A DNA stretch of 64,000 nucleotides from Natrinema hispanicum (GTDB lineage Archaea; Halobacteriota; Halobacteria; Halobacteriales; Natrialbaceae), in assembly GCF_004217335.1 (NCBI RefSeq), contig NZ_SHMP01000003.1, positions 992,001 through 1,056,000 of the forward strand, read 5' to 3'. Numbering within the stretch: position 1 is the stretch's first letter; every line of letters begins with the position of its first letter. A program made the position numbers and the translations under genes. Below are positions 1 through 9,032 of this stretch, piece after piece. The notes under the pieces are model-generated. The model did no database searches. It saw nothing but the letters and a program-made list of their open reading frames with translations, and was not told the DNA's origin.

Positions 1-726
1 CGGTTGTACGAGTACATCGAATCCGTCCTCGACCGGGCATCGATGGTTCCCGCAGCACTCACCTTCGAGAGCGCTGTGGCGATGGCTCCCGAGGGCCACG
101 CTCTCGAGGACGTGAAGGGCCGCTGCCACGACATCGAGCCCGACTCTGGGGACCATCATCAATCACATGCGTCCGACCGCGATCGCGACCCCGAGAGCAT
201 CGTCACGCACGCCGCCGGCGTCCAGCTCATCTACGAGGGGCTCCGACTGACGCGGTCGCTCGCCCACGACGAACCGTGGACGGCGACCGACGCCGATGCC
301 AGCGACGCTGACCTCGCGATCCTCGCGGCCGATATTCTCGTCGCACGCGGCTTCTACCTGCTGGCTCATACCGACGCCGCCGGGAAAGCCGTCCGCACGG
401 TCCAGTCGTTCGGGCGCGACCAGACCTGCCGCAGTGCACTCGAGGCCGAGACGGAGGCAGATGTCGGGACCGACAGCACCGATCTCGAATCGATCGATAC
501 CAATCTCGAACGCGACGTGCTCGAACTCGCCGTCCGCACCGGCGCTGTCGCCGTCGACGAAACCCCGTCACCCAAACTGCTCGCCGTCGCCGCGGACATC
601 GCCGACACTGCCGGCACCTCGTTCCCGCCGGTCACGGAGTGTCTGACCGATCTCGAAGCGAAGGTCCGCGAACAATCGCTCGAGGACTCCACGACTGATC
701 GAGCGACATCGGCGACGGATCACTGA
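1..726 (+). CDS. DUF7114 family protein, 5' end outside window
   Basis: The frame is open from the first base, so the true start is upstream; the TTG at position 4 is not a convincing start. About 240 residues are visible. The segment around residues 67-85 (VQLIYEGLRLTRSLAHDEPW) followed by a helical stretch with FYLLAHT and FGRDQT matches my memory of the haloarchaeal DUF7114 family, which looks like an all-helical protein distantly resembling polyprenyl synthetase folds. The C-terminus is acidic and low in complexity. No reaction is established for the family. It is followed by a tRNA-Thr gene on the same strand. Confidence 0.75.
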   Translation, partial: RLYEYIESVLDRASMVPAALTFESAVAMAPEGHALEDVKGRCHDIEPDSGDHHQSHASDRDRDPESIVTHAAGVQLIYEGLRLTRSLAHDEPWTATDADASDADLAILAADILVARGFYLLAHTDAAGKAVRTVQSFGRDQTCRSALEAETEADVGTDSTDLESIDTNLERDVLELAVRTGAVAVDETPSPKLLAVAADIADTAGTSFPPVTECLTDLEAKVREQSLEDSTTDRATSATDH

Positions 727-904
727 TCGTATTTCTCGCACCAGCTGACTCGAGTTTGTCACCGATCGCGCATTGACGTGCGATCGACGCTGTACTGACG
801 ACCAGTGGCGACGATAGATACTGGAAGGGCGCTACGACATACCGACGCACAGCCCGTCCGAATCGAAACCCATAAAGACGGCTCCGAACAACGAAGAAGT
901 ACGC

Positions 905-976
905 GCCTGGGTAGCTTAGCGGTAAAGCGCGTCCTTGGTAAGGACGAGAGCCCGGGTTCAAATCCCGGCCTAGGCT
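905..976 (+). tRNA. tRNA-Thr (GGT)
   Basis: A 72-nt cloverleaf with acceptor GCCTGGG/CCTAGGC, D-arm GCTTAGCGGTAAAGC, anticodon stem CGTCC/GGACG with loop TTGGTAA (anticodon GGT), and T-arm CCGGG-TTCAAAT-CCCGG. The discriminator is T and no CCA is encoded. A TATA-like CATAAAG lies about 30 bp upstream. It is the only tRNA gene in the window without a downstream copy of its own 3' end. Confidence 0.97.
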
Positions 977-1425
977 TTCCCCGATTTCTGGCGAGGACGT
1001 TTCCCACTGTTCTCACTGATCGTCTTCGAGCGTCTGTTCAATAGCTCAGCTCCTCTTCGTTGCCCCGCTTGTAAATCTAGAAGAGGACGGCCCTCAGAAA
1101 CGGGCGGGATGTCGATACGAGCGCTCGAGTACGTCGATGCGATCCTCTTCGCTCTCGAGAGTAGCGCCGATCGGCCCGACGCCGCTCATCGGCCAGGGAA
1201 CGACGCCTGCTGACGAGTTACCAATCTTCGTCCGAGCGTGCTGTACCTGCCAGCTGATCGCTTGTGACACTCGCAGCGCTGTGGTATCGTGGTAATCTGA
1301 ATGCCGAGCTGTCCGTCGTGTAACGACCCGGTTTCGGACGATTCGCGTCTGCACACGGTGATGGCGACACTGTCAACTGGTGTCCACGATGTCGAGACGG
1401 GCGATGAAAACGCCCAAAGCGAGCG
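977..1425. other. Intergenic region without a recognised gene
   Basis: About 450 bases lie between tRNA-Thr and the secD stop codon. The longest reading frame (minus strand, 1094-1354) encodes 86 residues with no recognisable domain and poor haloarchaeal composition. I see no repeat or RNA here; a decayed gene cannot be excluded. Confidence 0.4.
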
Positions 1426-3078
1426 TTAGCGGTCGGTCAGCAGCCGACGGAGGATGTCACCGTAGGCGGGGCGAGTGATCAATACCCCGATGAAGACGCC
1501 GAGGATGGTGATGATCGCGAACCCGCGGAGGTCGCCGAGGCTCAAGACGGCAAGCGGTGAGAGGGCGACGACGGTCGTCGCCGCGGCGGCTCCGATGACC
1601 CAGAAGGCTTTGCGGAACCGTGACTGGAAGACTCGTTCCGAACTGACGTCGCCTTCGTCCATCACTTCGTCGGCGATGATCACGAGGTCGTCGACCCCGG
1701 TCCCGACGACGGCGATGAACCCGGCGACGTGGGAGAGATCCAGCGGCATGCGTATCAGCGCGGCGAATCCGAGCAAGACGACGACCTCTGCCAGTGCCGT
1801 GACGATCATCGGCAGGGCGACGCGCGTGTCCGTATAGCGGGCGTAGACGACGCCGCTGACGGTGAACACCGAGAGGAGCCCGATCAGCAACGAGTACTGT
1901 TTGAACTGGTCGGCGTGGGCCGCTTCGATCGAGTAGATCTGACTCTCACCGAAGTCGAGCGGTGCGCGCAGGCTGCCGGCTTTCAGATTGACCGAGAGTG
2001 ACTGGGCGTCCTGTTGGTTCTGGGCACCCATCTGGAAGGTGGGGTCGTTGGCCCACTCTTGGCTTCGCATCGTTTCGGCCAGACGCGAGCCCATGCTGTG
2101 TGCGGCGACGGGCTTGCCGTCGGTGACCGTCACCAGACAGTATTGCTCGTTCTCGTGGTCGAAGTCGACGGTTCCGTTGGTGGTGTCAAGACTACACCGG
2201 CCCATCCCTTCGTTCGGGTCGGTAAAGCCCTGGTCGTTCATCTGCTGTTGGAACCCGGGTGCGGCGTCCTCACTGACCTGGACTGGGACCACGTAGCCCT
2301 GACTCGCCTGTCCCGGCCGCGACTGTGGCTGCTGGGGTGGGTCGACGCTGGCGATATCGTCGCCGGTCAGCACCGTTTCGTTGGTCTGGTTCCCGCTTCC
2401 GGTGGGATAGTAGGCGACGACCTCGACGACGCCGCGCTCGGAGAGGATGGTGCGGAGTTCGTCGGAGCCCATGTTGGGCACTTCGACGACGATATAGTGG
2501 TCGCCGTTCGGCGTCGTCTGCTCGTAAACCGTGCCACCGGAGAGCCCCGCAGCGTTGATCTTCGTCTGGATCGTCTCGATGATCTGATCGCGGGTCCGCT
2601 GGCTCACGCCGTCGCGGATATCGTCTTCGGAGACGTCAGCGCCTGCCGATTGCAGTGCTGCAGCGAACTCCGCGTCGCTGACGTCGTCGGTGAACACCTC
2701 CGCGACGACCGTCCCGTCGTCTTGGACGTGGACGCTGGCGTTTGCCGGCTCGAGGCCGAGTTGCTCTGCCCCATCACCGCGGAGCGCTGCCTCGACTTCG
2801 TCGATCCGATTCTGGTCGACTTGCCCGTTGTCGCTGACCGCGTCGGGTGCGATCCCCTCGGCGGTCATCCCCGTGACGGGGGCCCGTAGCCGGGTCCCGC
2901 CCTCGAGACCCAGGCCGAACTCGAGGTTCGTGGGGCTGTCCTGGAGACTTTCGTTTCCGGCGACGCTGTTGTCGGCGACGATACCACCGGGGATGAACAG
3001 GGCGACGACGGCAAAGCCGACGAACGCCACCAGCAAGAGCACCCGCCAGTTGGACTTGACGGCGCTGATCGGATTCAT
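1426..3078 (-). CDS. secD: Protein-export membrane protein SecD
   Basis: SecD is the larger half of the SecDF complex, which uses ion flow to pull proteins out of the SecYEG channel. The 550-residue protein has an N-terminal membrane segment (about residues 12-30), a conserved LGLEGGTRL motif near residue 57 that corresponds to the SecD D1 signature, a large extracytoplasmic domain, and five C-terminal membrane segments. One of these carries VGTGVDDLVIIADE, the conserved charged transmembrane motif. Its ATG overlaps the secF stop codon by four bases (ATGA), so the genes are translationally coupled. Confidence 0.97.
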   Translation of the reverse strand: MNPISAVKSNWRVLLLVAFVGFAVVALFIPGGIVADNSVAGNESLQDSPTNLEFGLGLEGGTRLRAPVTGMTAEGIAPDAVSDNGQVDQNRIDEVEAALRGDGAEQLGLEPANASVHVQDDGTVVAEVFTDDVSDAEFAAALQSAGADVSEDDIRDGVSQRTRDQIIETIQTKINAAGLSGGTVYEQTTPNGDHYIVVEVPNMGSDELRTILSERGVVEVVAYYPTGSGNQTNETVLTGDDIASVDPPQQPQSRPGQASQGYVVPVQVSEDAAPGFQQQMNDQGFTDPNEGMGRCSLDTTNGTVDFDHENEQYCLVTVTDGKPVAAHSMGSRLAETMRSQEWANDPTFQMGAQNQQDAQSLSVNLKAGSLRAPLDFGESQIYSIEAAHADQFKQYSLLIGLLSVFTVSGVVYARYTDTRVALPMIVTALAEVVVLLGFAALIRMPLDLSHVAGFIAVVGTGVDDLVIIADEVMDEGDVSSERVFQSRFRKAFWVIGAAAATTVVALSPLAVLSLGDLRGFAIITILGVFIGVLITRPAYGDILRRLLTDR

Positions 3079-3950
3079 GAGCGGACCCCCTCGAATTTGT
3101 ACCAGCGAAGCAGACTTAGATTCAACATGTAGGTGTTCATCAGGTCGGCTGCGAGGCCGACGAACAGGATGATACCGATCGATGCCAGCAGGTCGATGCC
3201 GAACAGAAACGCCGCGACGCCCATCACGAGCATCGCGACCATCGACGTGACCGTCATCGTGACGCCGGTGCGCATCGCGCGGTAGGTACTCTCGTAGAAG
3301 TCACCGCTACGGCGCAGGACGTGGTTGTTCAACAGGATGTCGGAGTCGACGGAGTAGCCGATCAACATCAGCAGGCCGGCGACCGTCCCAAGCGAGAGCG
3401 GAATCCCGACGAGTCGCATGAACGCAAGCGGGATCATAAGGTCCGAAAACGCCGAGATGACGATCGCGATCGAGGGGACGAACGTCCGAAACAGCAGGAA
3501 GGCGATCGCGCTCATCCCGACGAAGGCAATGACGAGTCCCATAAGGGCCGTCTGCTGGCTTCCCTCCCCGAAGCTCGCCGACGTCGACGAGATCGATTGG
3601 ACGATCGCGCTGTCGCCGTCTTGGGCCAGGTTCGATTCAGCCTGCTCTCGCAGGGACTGGGAGTCGGTCGAGGCGAACTGCACAATATACTGGTTCTCGC
3701 CGCCTGCCCCAGTCACCGATTCGGGCTGTTGATCGAACGCCGCCGAGATCTCGTCGGCCGACGCCGTCGTCTGGACGGTCAGTTCCGTCCCACCGGCGAA
3801 GTCCATCCCCAGCGGCACCGGCGTGCCGTACACGAGAAACGACCCACTGAGGACGAGCAATGCAACCGCGAGGACCGCGAGCGGAACCGCCGCGAGTTGG
3901 CGGTTACTGTACCGGTTGTATTCGATCTCCGGTACGTCGAAATACGCCAT
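3075..3950 (-). CDS. secF: Protein-export membrane protein SecF
   Basis: SecF is the partner of SecD. I chose the ATG at 3950 (MAYFDVPEIEYNRYSNRQL) because this is the usual haloarchaeal N-terminus; an upstream ATG at 3992 would add 14 unconserved residues. The roughly 290-residue protein has a first membrane segment, the GMDFAGGTELTV motif after it, and a C-terminal five-helix block containing GYSVDSDILLNNHVLRR, the SecF transmembrane signature. It is the first gene of the secF-secD operon. A stop-adjacent palindromic repeat lies in the 200-base gap upstream. Confidence 0.97.
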   Translation of the reverse strand: MAYFDVPEIEYNRYSNRQLAAVPLAVLAVALLVLSGSFLVYGTPVPLGMDFAGGTELTVQTTASADEISAAFDQQPESVTGAGGENQYIVQFASTDSQSLREQAESNLAQDGDSAIVQSISSTSASFGEGSQQTALMGLVIAFVGMSAIAFLLFRTFVPSIAIVISAFSDLMIPLAFMRLVGIPLSLGTVAGLLMLIGYSVDSDILLNNHVLRRSGDFYESTYRAMRTGVTMTVTSMVAMLVMGVAAFLFGIDLLASIGIILFVGLAADLMNTYMLNLSLLRWYKFEGVRS

Positions 3951-4070
3951 ATATCGCTTCTCTTGCAGGCCCCCGAAGTAAGCCTTCTCCATTTCGACTC
4001 CCTTTCATCGCCGCGTGTCAGCGAATCGAACCCGACGGCATCGCCACTCGCGACGCCGACCTACTGGCGC

Positions 4071-4152
4071 ATACGGTCTGCTGTCCCGCTGTTCCGGTGG
4101 GACCGCAGTGCAGGTCGCGGTCCCGCCGGCACTGACTGACAGGAGTCCGTAT
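4071..4152 (-). repeat. 82-bp palindromic repeat, copy A
   Basis: The ends are ATACGG and CCGTAT, and an internal inverted pair (GGTGGGACCGC / GCGGTCCCGCC) can fold into a hairpin. Read on the minus strand it begins with the A of the TGA stop codon of the DUF5812 gene (TGATACGGACTCC). It is closely similar in sequence and identical in length to copies B, C and E in this window. Confidence 0.85.
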
Positions 4153-4625
4153 CACTCCGGCAGATAGCGGACGCTCATCACGCCGTCGGCTGCCGAACAT
4201 CGCACCTCTACGCGAACCGCTTCGAGTCTGGCTGCTCGCGCGACCGTCTCCTCGTCCTCGAGGACGTCCTGAGCTGCTGCCTCGAGCTCGCCTTCGGGGA
4301 GACAGAACACGTGCAGCTCGCCCGTCCCGGCGCGCTCTTCTTGGATCAGGTCGCCGACCTCGGCGTCGGCTGCCAGCGCCTTTTCGTGCTGGGTCGGCTC
4401 GAGATCGCTATCGACCAACTCGATCGAGCGCCGTTCCGCGACGTCGATCACTTCCCACGCAACCTCCAGTGGCGGTTCCGGTGCGACGGTCGCCTCGAGG
4501 ACGTTGTGGACCTCGAGGCCGGGATTCGACGCGAGGGGGTGGACCTGTGCGGTCTCGACGTCGCGGACGACCGCCGACTCTGGCTCGGCGTGCGTGACGA
4601 CAAACGTCCCCGTCTTTTCGCTCAT
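4152..4625 (-). CDS. DUF5812 family protein
   Basis: A 157-residue acidic soluble protein starting MSEKTGTFVVTHAEPESAVV. I recognise the haloarchaea-specific DUF5812 family by the conserved segment VEVAWEV-type (here PPLEVAWEVIDVAERRSIE) and the C-terminal MSVRYLPE. No function is known. The ATG at 4625 was preferred over an in-frame ATG at 4742 because conservation starts there. The stop codon shares its last base with repeat copy A. Confidence 0.85.
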   Translation of the reverse strand: MSEKTGTFVVTHAEPESAVVRDVETAQVHPLASNPGLEVHNVLEATVAPEPPLEVAWEVIDVAERRSIELVDSDLEPTQHEKALAADAEVGDLIQEERAGTGELHVFCLPEGELEAAAQDVLEDEETVARAARLEAVRVEVRCSAADGVMSVRYLPE

Positions 4626-5043
4626 GGGCGCTCGTAGGTGGTGGATGGGTTTCGGGGTTTCGGCTTTGGGTTGTGTGGCTGTGCGAGCGACCGCGCGTCG
4701 CTGCGGTGACACGGTGGCAGCGATCACCGTAGAACGCAGCACGCACCGCTTTCGATCGACTCGGTGTTTCGCAAAACGGTAATGGGGGGTGGGGGAAGTC
4801 CCTCCGGCTGTTCCGGAGGTAGTTCATTGTTTCCGGTAATTCCTGTTAGTTGTTACGGTACCAGTCATTCGGCCACCAGGGTTATTTCAACACACTTCAA
4901 ATCCGTAGATGGCGGAGGGGGCATTCCGTCGGTGCCAGATCGAATCCGATCGGCTTCGAGACAGACGGACCCGCTCCGCCCTCCTGGGATCGGTCCACCG
5001 TCAATAGCCACATCATCACCCGATCTCAGGCCCTCTCGAGTGA

Positions 5044-5125
5044 GACAGACTCCTGTCAGTCAGTGCTGGTGCAATCACAACCCACACTGCGGACCTACCG
5101 GAACATCAGTACAGCAGCTCGTCTG
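5044..5125 (+). repeat. 82-bp palindromic repeat, copy B (diverged)
   Basis: AGACAGACTCCTGTCAGTCA at the left end and ACAGCAGCTCGTCT at the right align without gaps to copies A and E over 82 bp. Both termini and the internal hairpin have mutated, so this is an older copy. No stop codon of a recognised gene abuts it. Confidence 0.7.
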
Positions 5126-5219
5126 AGACACTCCCTCTCGGATGGAGGGGCTCAACCGCTGGCTCTGGCCGGCGGTTCTCGAGCGAAAACCGAACTCAGT
5201 AGTGACAGCAATCTCGATT

Positions 5220-5471
5220 TCACCGTCGAACGCCACTGTTCGCGTCGACAGCGTCTCGGCGCTGCTCGAGTGTGAGGTCATCGCGCTCGAGGCCCTGGCG
5301 GGCAGCTTGGACGCACTTCGGAACGTTGCAGGCACTCACCACTGCGTTGGTCGTGTTGCAGTCGGCAAAGTCAGGTGCGCGCTCGAGTGCGTCTCGTCGG
5401 TATGCATCGTCGCCATGGTCCTGACTTGCAGACTCGACACACGGCCACTGAACTCCTCGTTTTTGACTCAC
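5220..5471 (-). pseudogene. Small zinc-binding ORF, probably frameshifted
   Basis: The minus-strand frame encodes GDDAYRRDALERAPDFADC and then SACNVPKCVQAA, with codon use typical of haloarchaeal genes. The N-terminal half of a zinc site (VAVCRVCKSG) sits just upstream in a different frame that is open from 5565. Joining the two near 5415-5422 with a one-base shift gives a continuous protein with two Cys pairs. I do not recognise the family. It could instead be a short intact ORF starting at 5471. Confidence 0.4.
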
Positions 5472-5672
5472 TGAACGGCCGCTGTCGGCTCACAGCCGGT
5501 AGAGCGTATCCGTCACCAGAGCAAACCGGCGGGGTAACCGACGGGTCGACTCGAGCGATGCACACGACGAGTCACGGTTCGTGTGTATACTCGGGACTCG
5601 GATTTTGTTGACGTGGAAACCCAGGGAGGAACTAGAGAAAATAAATCAGATTTACTAATCTCACCGCATTAA

Positions 5673-7670
5673 CTAGGCTCCTAAAGACGCTAAAAGGCCT
5701 ATTGCGTAAGGTTGGAGTTGTTTAGCTTTGTCAGGGATTTTTTCTGCAGTAGATAGGATCTTTTCAACTTTCTCCAACCAGCTGATCACACTATCTACGT
5801 TTGAATAGTCATCTGGTGGTTCAGGTACGTTGTTTTTATCAAATGATCCTTCTAAAGCCGACTCAAGATCATTGGAGAACTTCTCGATATTTTGCCTCAT
5901 ATCTTGCGTAACTTGTACCTTCATCTCCTGATTTGATTTCTGGATATTTGTGATTTCTAGCCCAGAGGTATCTTCAATCACCTTCTCAAGTTCCTTTCTT
6001 TTTTCCTCTTCTATTTTTCTACGTTCCTTCTCTTCTTTATATGATTCGGACACATTCCTTAGCTGCTTGTCGTTATCGACCTTCTCTCGCAGTAGTTCAT
6101 TCACTTGATTCATTAATTCTCTTCCCTCAGACTCTAATAATTCATTATCACCTTCTTCAATAGTAGATTCTAATTTCGATATAATCGGTGTCTCATATAC
6201 AATATCTTTTAGAAACTCTTTGTTCTCCCCCTCAAGCTCTGAACGGGATGCCAAAATATCGAGATAGCCATCTAGATCTATCCCTTGATCAAAGGTTGAT
6301 GCAGTACTAATTATTGCTTCGGCAACATCCTCCTTTTCATTTTCAGTGAATTTTGCTGGGGAAAAGGCAACAAGATAATCTAACCAACCTTGGGGATGAA
6401 TAACAACACCATTTTCCCAAGTTTCTTTCTTTCCAAAATCATTTATTGATAAAAGAGATGAGTTATTAGAGACAACAAATGGTCCTACCAGTAAGTCATC
6501 TGAGATTGAAGAACGAACGGCGGTAGCTGAGGCGATGAGTTTGGTATCGTGGGCGATTTGTTCTGCTGATTTTTCACCATCAGATTCCAATTCATCTACT
6601 TTCCGAACCCAGTTCTTTATCAGTGTATAATCCGTCTCATTAATTTGCGTATTATCATTCCACTGAGTAATATTCCAATTTTCATCTAATGTCTTTCTCC
6701 ATCTGTTTATCTCTGTGAAATATCTCTCCGTCCTATGTATATTTCCCCTATTAGTGAAATCTACTACGAATTGATTATCGGCTTCTTTTCCCGTTTTTGA
6801 AGGCGTATTGAGGAATTTATCGGCCTTCTCAATCACGTATTCAAGTTCTTCTGATGTGGGTGGTAGGAAATAGAGATCATATCCTAACTCCTGTGACCGA
6901 TCACATATGCTTGAAACAAGGGGATGAATAGGGTCTGTCTTGCAAAGCAAACCTATCAAGATATTTGTGTCAAGAAAAAGAATTTTATTAGCATCAGGCG
7001 CATTGCTGAAATCTATATATCGTTCTCTAGATAAGAGATCGAAATTAACTATTCCAGTGTAAATCGTACCCGTGAATCTGAGTAATGTAGAAGACCTGTT
7101 TTCTACGTACTCCTCTAACTTCTCTTTGAAAATATCCTCTTCCAAAAATGACCTTCTCTCTACGACATCTGATAAAACTGAGGGAAAGTCATTATTTAAT
7201 AGCGTATTCCCATCTGAATGATCTAAATCACCAGAATTTTCCAAAGCGGTATGGAAGAATGTAAGGAAGAAATCCTCAAGCGCATTTTTGTGATTGTCTA
7301 TTTTATAATCGATTTGTCTATCATAATTGCTATTTTCTAGTAAGTCTTTATATTCAAACCATACTGGTTCAAACTCGGTTGCAAAATTCTTTTTAGTAGG
7401 TGGATTAGTTGCTCGATAGGTGTCTCCAGAGACATGCTTAACAACTTCGTCATCTTCTAAAGACTGTAATGCGGACTCAATAGCTGCTTCTTTTACTTCC
7501 AATCCGGTCTCCCGCTCCATGGCTTTCTGAACATCGTGAATCTCAAACTGACCTGATACATAGTTATGGGCTATTAGATGTTCAGTTAATTTTCTCTTAA
7601 TTTCATTCCGACGCTCAATTAGTCTCCCGTCCATTAGGGTGACTGCATTTAGAAGACTCCTCTTATCCAT
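5673..7670 (-). CDS. Large PIN-domain protein with winged-helix N-terminus and coiled coil, AT-rich
   Basis: A 665-residue protein of unknown family. Residues about 15-88 look like a winged-helix domain (ending VVKHVSGDTYRAT). Residues about 229-430 look like a PIN nuclease: LFLDTNILIG (D234), SEEL (E274/E275), AHDTKLIA (D375) and VVSNNSSL (N402/N403) match the order of PIN acidic residues. Residues about 495-585 form a charged coiled coil, and the C-terminus is hydrophobic (YAIGLLASLGA). The gene uses AT-rich codons (many AAT, ATA, TTA) unlike all neighbours, sits alone downstream of a tRNA 3' end, and is preceded by a TA microsatellite. Horizontal transfer is very likely. A defence or toxin role is an inference only. 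Confidence 0.8.
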   Translation of the reverse strand: MDKRSLLNAVTLMDGRLIERRNEIKRKLTEHLIAHNYVSGQFEIHDVQKAMERETGLEVKEAAIESALQSLEDDEVVKHVSGDTYRATNPPTKKNFATEFEPVWFEYKDLLENSNYDRQIDYKIDNHKNALEDFFLTFFHTALENSGDLDHSDGNTLLNNDFPSVLSDVVERRSFLEEDIFKEKLEEYVENRSSTLLRFTGTIYTGIVNFDLLSRERYIDFSNAPDANKILFLDTNILIGLLCKTDPIHPLVSSICDRSQELGYDLYFLPPTSEELEYVIEKADKFLNTPSKTGKEADNQFVVDFTNRGNIHRTERYFTEINRWRKTLDENWNITQWNDNTQINETDYTLIKNWVRKVDELESDGEKSAEQIAHDTKLIASATAVRSSISDDLLVGPFVVSNNSSLLSINDFGKKETWENGVVIHPQGWLDYLVAFSPAKFTENEKEDVAEAIISTASTFDQGIDLDGYLDILASRSELEGENKEFLKDIVYETPIISKLESTIEEGDNELLESEGRELMNQVNELLREKVDNDKQLRNVSESYKEEKERRKIEEEKRKELEKVIEDTSGLEITNIQKSNQEMKVQVTQDMRQNIEKFSNDLESALEGSFDKNNVPEPPDDYSNVDSVISWLEKVEKILSTAEKIPDKAKQLQPYAIGLLASLGA

Positions 7671-7695
7671 TTTAGAATGAATTTAAGATCGTTGT

Positions 7696-7721
7696 TATAT
7701 ATATATATATATATATATATT
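7696..7721. repeat. TA dinucleotide tract upstream of the PIN gene
   Basis: About 13 consecutive TA units end some 26 bases before the ATG of the PIN-domain gene. The position is where a haloarchaeal TATA box or leader would lie, so changes in tract length could alter expression. It is the only such tract in the window. Confidence 0.85.
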
Positions 7722-8187
7722 TTGTACTATCTATTCGCTTGAGGTACTATAGAAATCCGATCGTATTACCACTATAACTATCATATATCTGATATGGGGG
7801 TTGCTCATCCTCGGAAGCCCCGATACTGACGAACAACCACCGTTTCGTCTGCTTCAACTGGAGATCTGCGTGCGGCGGCAGGGGTAGGGCGCTGTAATTT
7901 TTTGGCACTGTCGCCTTGGCGACATCCGCCAAGGGGGCGTTCGCGCTGCGCGCGAACCGACCCCGCCGGCGTTGCGGTGCGATCGCGGTGCCGACCCCGC
8001 GTTCAGAGTAAGTGAGTCGGGATCGCACAGCACGGTGTCGAAACGCGGGCAACGGTTTCTCGAGCAGATCGATTTCGCGTTCACAGAGCGCCCTGCCGGA
8101 TTCGAACCACGGTCGCAGCAAGCTGCTCCCTGCTTCGAATCCGTCAGCGGTCCATTCCACACTGCTCGCTGTCGCTCGCAGGTTCCA
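7722..8187. other. Region between the PIN gene and tRNA(CAT)
   Basis: AT-rich sequence continues to about 7,800, then normal GC resumes. No coding frame is convincing. The part from 8,090 to 8,187 carries a copy of the tRNA 3' end and a TGCGAGCGACAGCGAGCAG-like spacer motif (on the minus strand). A GC-rich inverted stretch near 7,915-7,950 includes CGCGCTGCGCGCG. Confidence 0.5.
8090..8109 (-). repeat. Copy of tRNA(CAT) 3' end
   Basis: GCCCTGCCGGATTCGAACCA is identical to bases 8191-8210, the T-loop half and acceptor strand of the adjacent tRNA. The two lie 101 bp apart in the same orientation. This is the size and position expected of an attachment-site remnant, and the AT-rich gene lies on the distal side. 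Confidence 0.85.
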
Positions 8188-8262
8188 TGGGCCCTGCCGG
8201 ATTCGAACCAACGACCACTCGGTTATGAGCCGAGCGCTCTTACCAGACTGAGCTAAGGGCCC
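8188..8262 (-). tRNA. tRNA with CAT anticodon (elongator Met or Ile2)
   Basis: A 75-nt cloverleaf: acceptor GGGCCCT/AGGGCCC, anticodon stem CTCGG/CCGAG with loop CTCATAA, T-arm GTTGG-TTCGAAT-CCGGC, discriminator A. The acceptor and variable loop (TGGTC) resemble bacterial Ile2 tRNA, but elongator Met cannot be excluded from sequence alone. A TATA-like GTTAATTAGC lies about 30 bp upstream. Confidence 0.92.
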
Positions 8263-8342
8263 TCCACTCGGCACAAACCGTGCACGCTAATTAACGTTTG
8301 CTGTCCGGTTCGCTCGCTGCATCTCGAGCCGTGAGCCGCTGG

Positions 8343-8924
8343 CTACTCCTGATACTCCGTCAGCGTCGGCTCGTCCGTCCCGGCGCGGTGGCGCGTCGCC
8401 AGCCCCGCGAGGTGGGGCGCTTCGGGGACGATCAACTCCTCACAGGCGGTTTCGCAGGCGCTTTTGCTGCCGGGCAGACAGAACACCGGCGTATCGACGG
8501 CGATCCCCGCCGTTGCACGAGACGCCATCGCGCGGGTGCCGACTTCCTCCCACGACAGCGACCGGAACAACTCGCCAAAGCCCGGCAGCTCGCGCTCGAA
8601 TAGCGAGGCGGTCGCCTCGGGGGAGACGTCGTCGACAGTGACGCCCGTGCCGCCGGTGGTACAGACCACGTCGATATCCTGGCGGGCGACCAGTCCCCGG
8701 ACGGCGGTCCGGATCGCGGCGTAGTCGTCCCGAACGAGGTGTCGCTCGCGGACCTCGTGGCCTTCGGCTTCGAAACAGTCCTGGATGGTGTCGCCGCCCG
8801 GATCGTCGGGATCGGAGTCGTTCGCTCGCGAACTCGAGACGGTTACGATGCCCACGTAGAGCGGGTCGATGATGTCGTGGCCGTGGTGGTCGGTTCCCCG
8901 TCGATCGTCGCTATCGCTGGTCAT
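8343..8924 (-). CDS. moaB: Molybdenum cofactor biosynthesis protein MoaB/MogA family
   Basis: The protein (193 residues) is of the MoaB/MogA type, which adenylylates molybdopterin before metal insertion. After a His/Asp-rich N-terminal extension of about 20 residues, it shows YVGIVTVSSSR, the molybdopterin-binding TTGGTGVTVDDVSPE motif near residue 90, and FCLPGSKSACE near residue 147. The gene stands alone between two tRNA genes. Assignment to the family is firm; whether it acts as MoaB or MogA is not decided by sequence. Confidence 0.93.
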   Translation of the reverse strand: MTSDSDDRRGTDHHGHDIIDPLYVGIVTVSSSRANDSDPDDPGGDTIQDCFEAEGHEVRERHLVRDDYAAIRTAVRGLVARQDIDVVCTTGGTGVTVDDVSPEATASLFERELPGFGELFRSLSWEEVGTRAMASRATAGIAVDTPVFCLPGSKSACETACEELIVPEAPHLAGLATRHRAGTDEPTLTEYQE

Positions 8925-9032
8925 GGACCTATGTCACTGCCGAACAACGTTAATCCTGCCCCAACGCAGCCTATGGTCAGTTGCCGATCGCCAACAGAGA
9001 CCGTCGACTGGTCGAGCGGGAAATCGTGAGAA

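Larger units (their letters stand above)
4626..5672. other. Gene-poor 1-kb gap between DUF5812 and the AT-rich gene
   Basis: This stretch contains repeat copy B (5044-5125) and a probably broken zinc-binding ORF (5220-5471, minus). The rest shows no convincing coding frame. GC content falls sharply from about 5,600 onward, marking the edge of the AT-rich insert. Confidence 0.5.

Noticed and set aside
1094..1354. Minus-strand 86-codon ORF
   Set aside because: Composition is not haloarchaeal-like and no domain or promoter supports it.
2014..2889. Long plus-strand frame opposite secD
   Set aside because: Typical antisense shadow in GC-rich DNA; secD is strongly conserved on the other strand.
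7747..8274. Minus-strand frame across tRNA(CAT)
   Set aside because: It covers the tRNA gene and its tail copy and has no conserved protein features.
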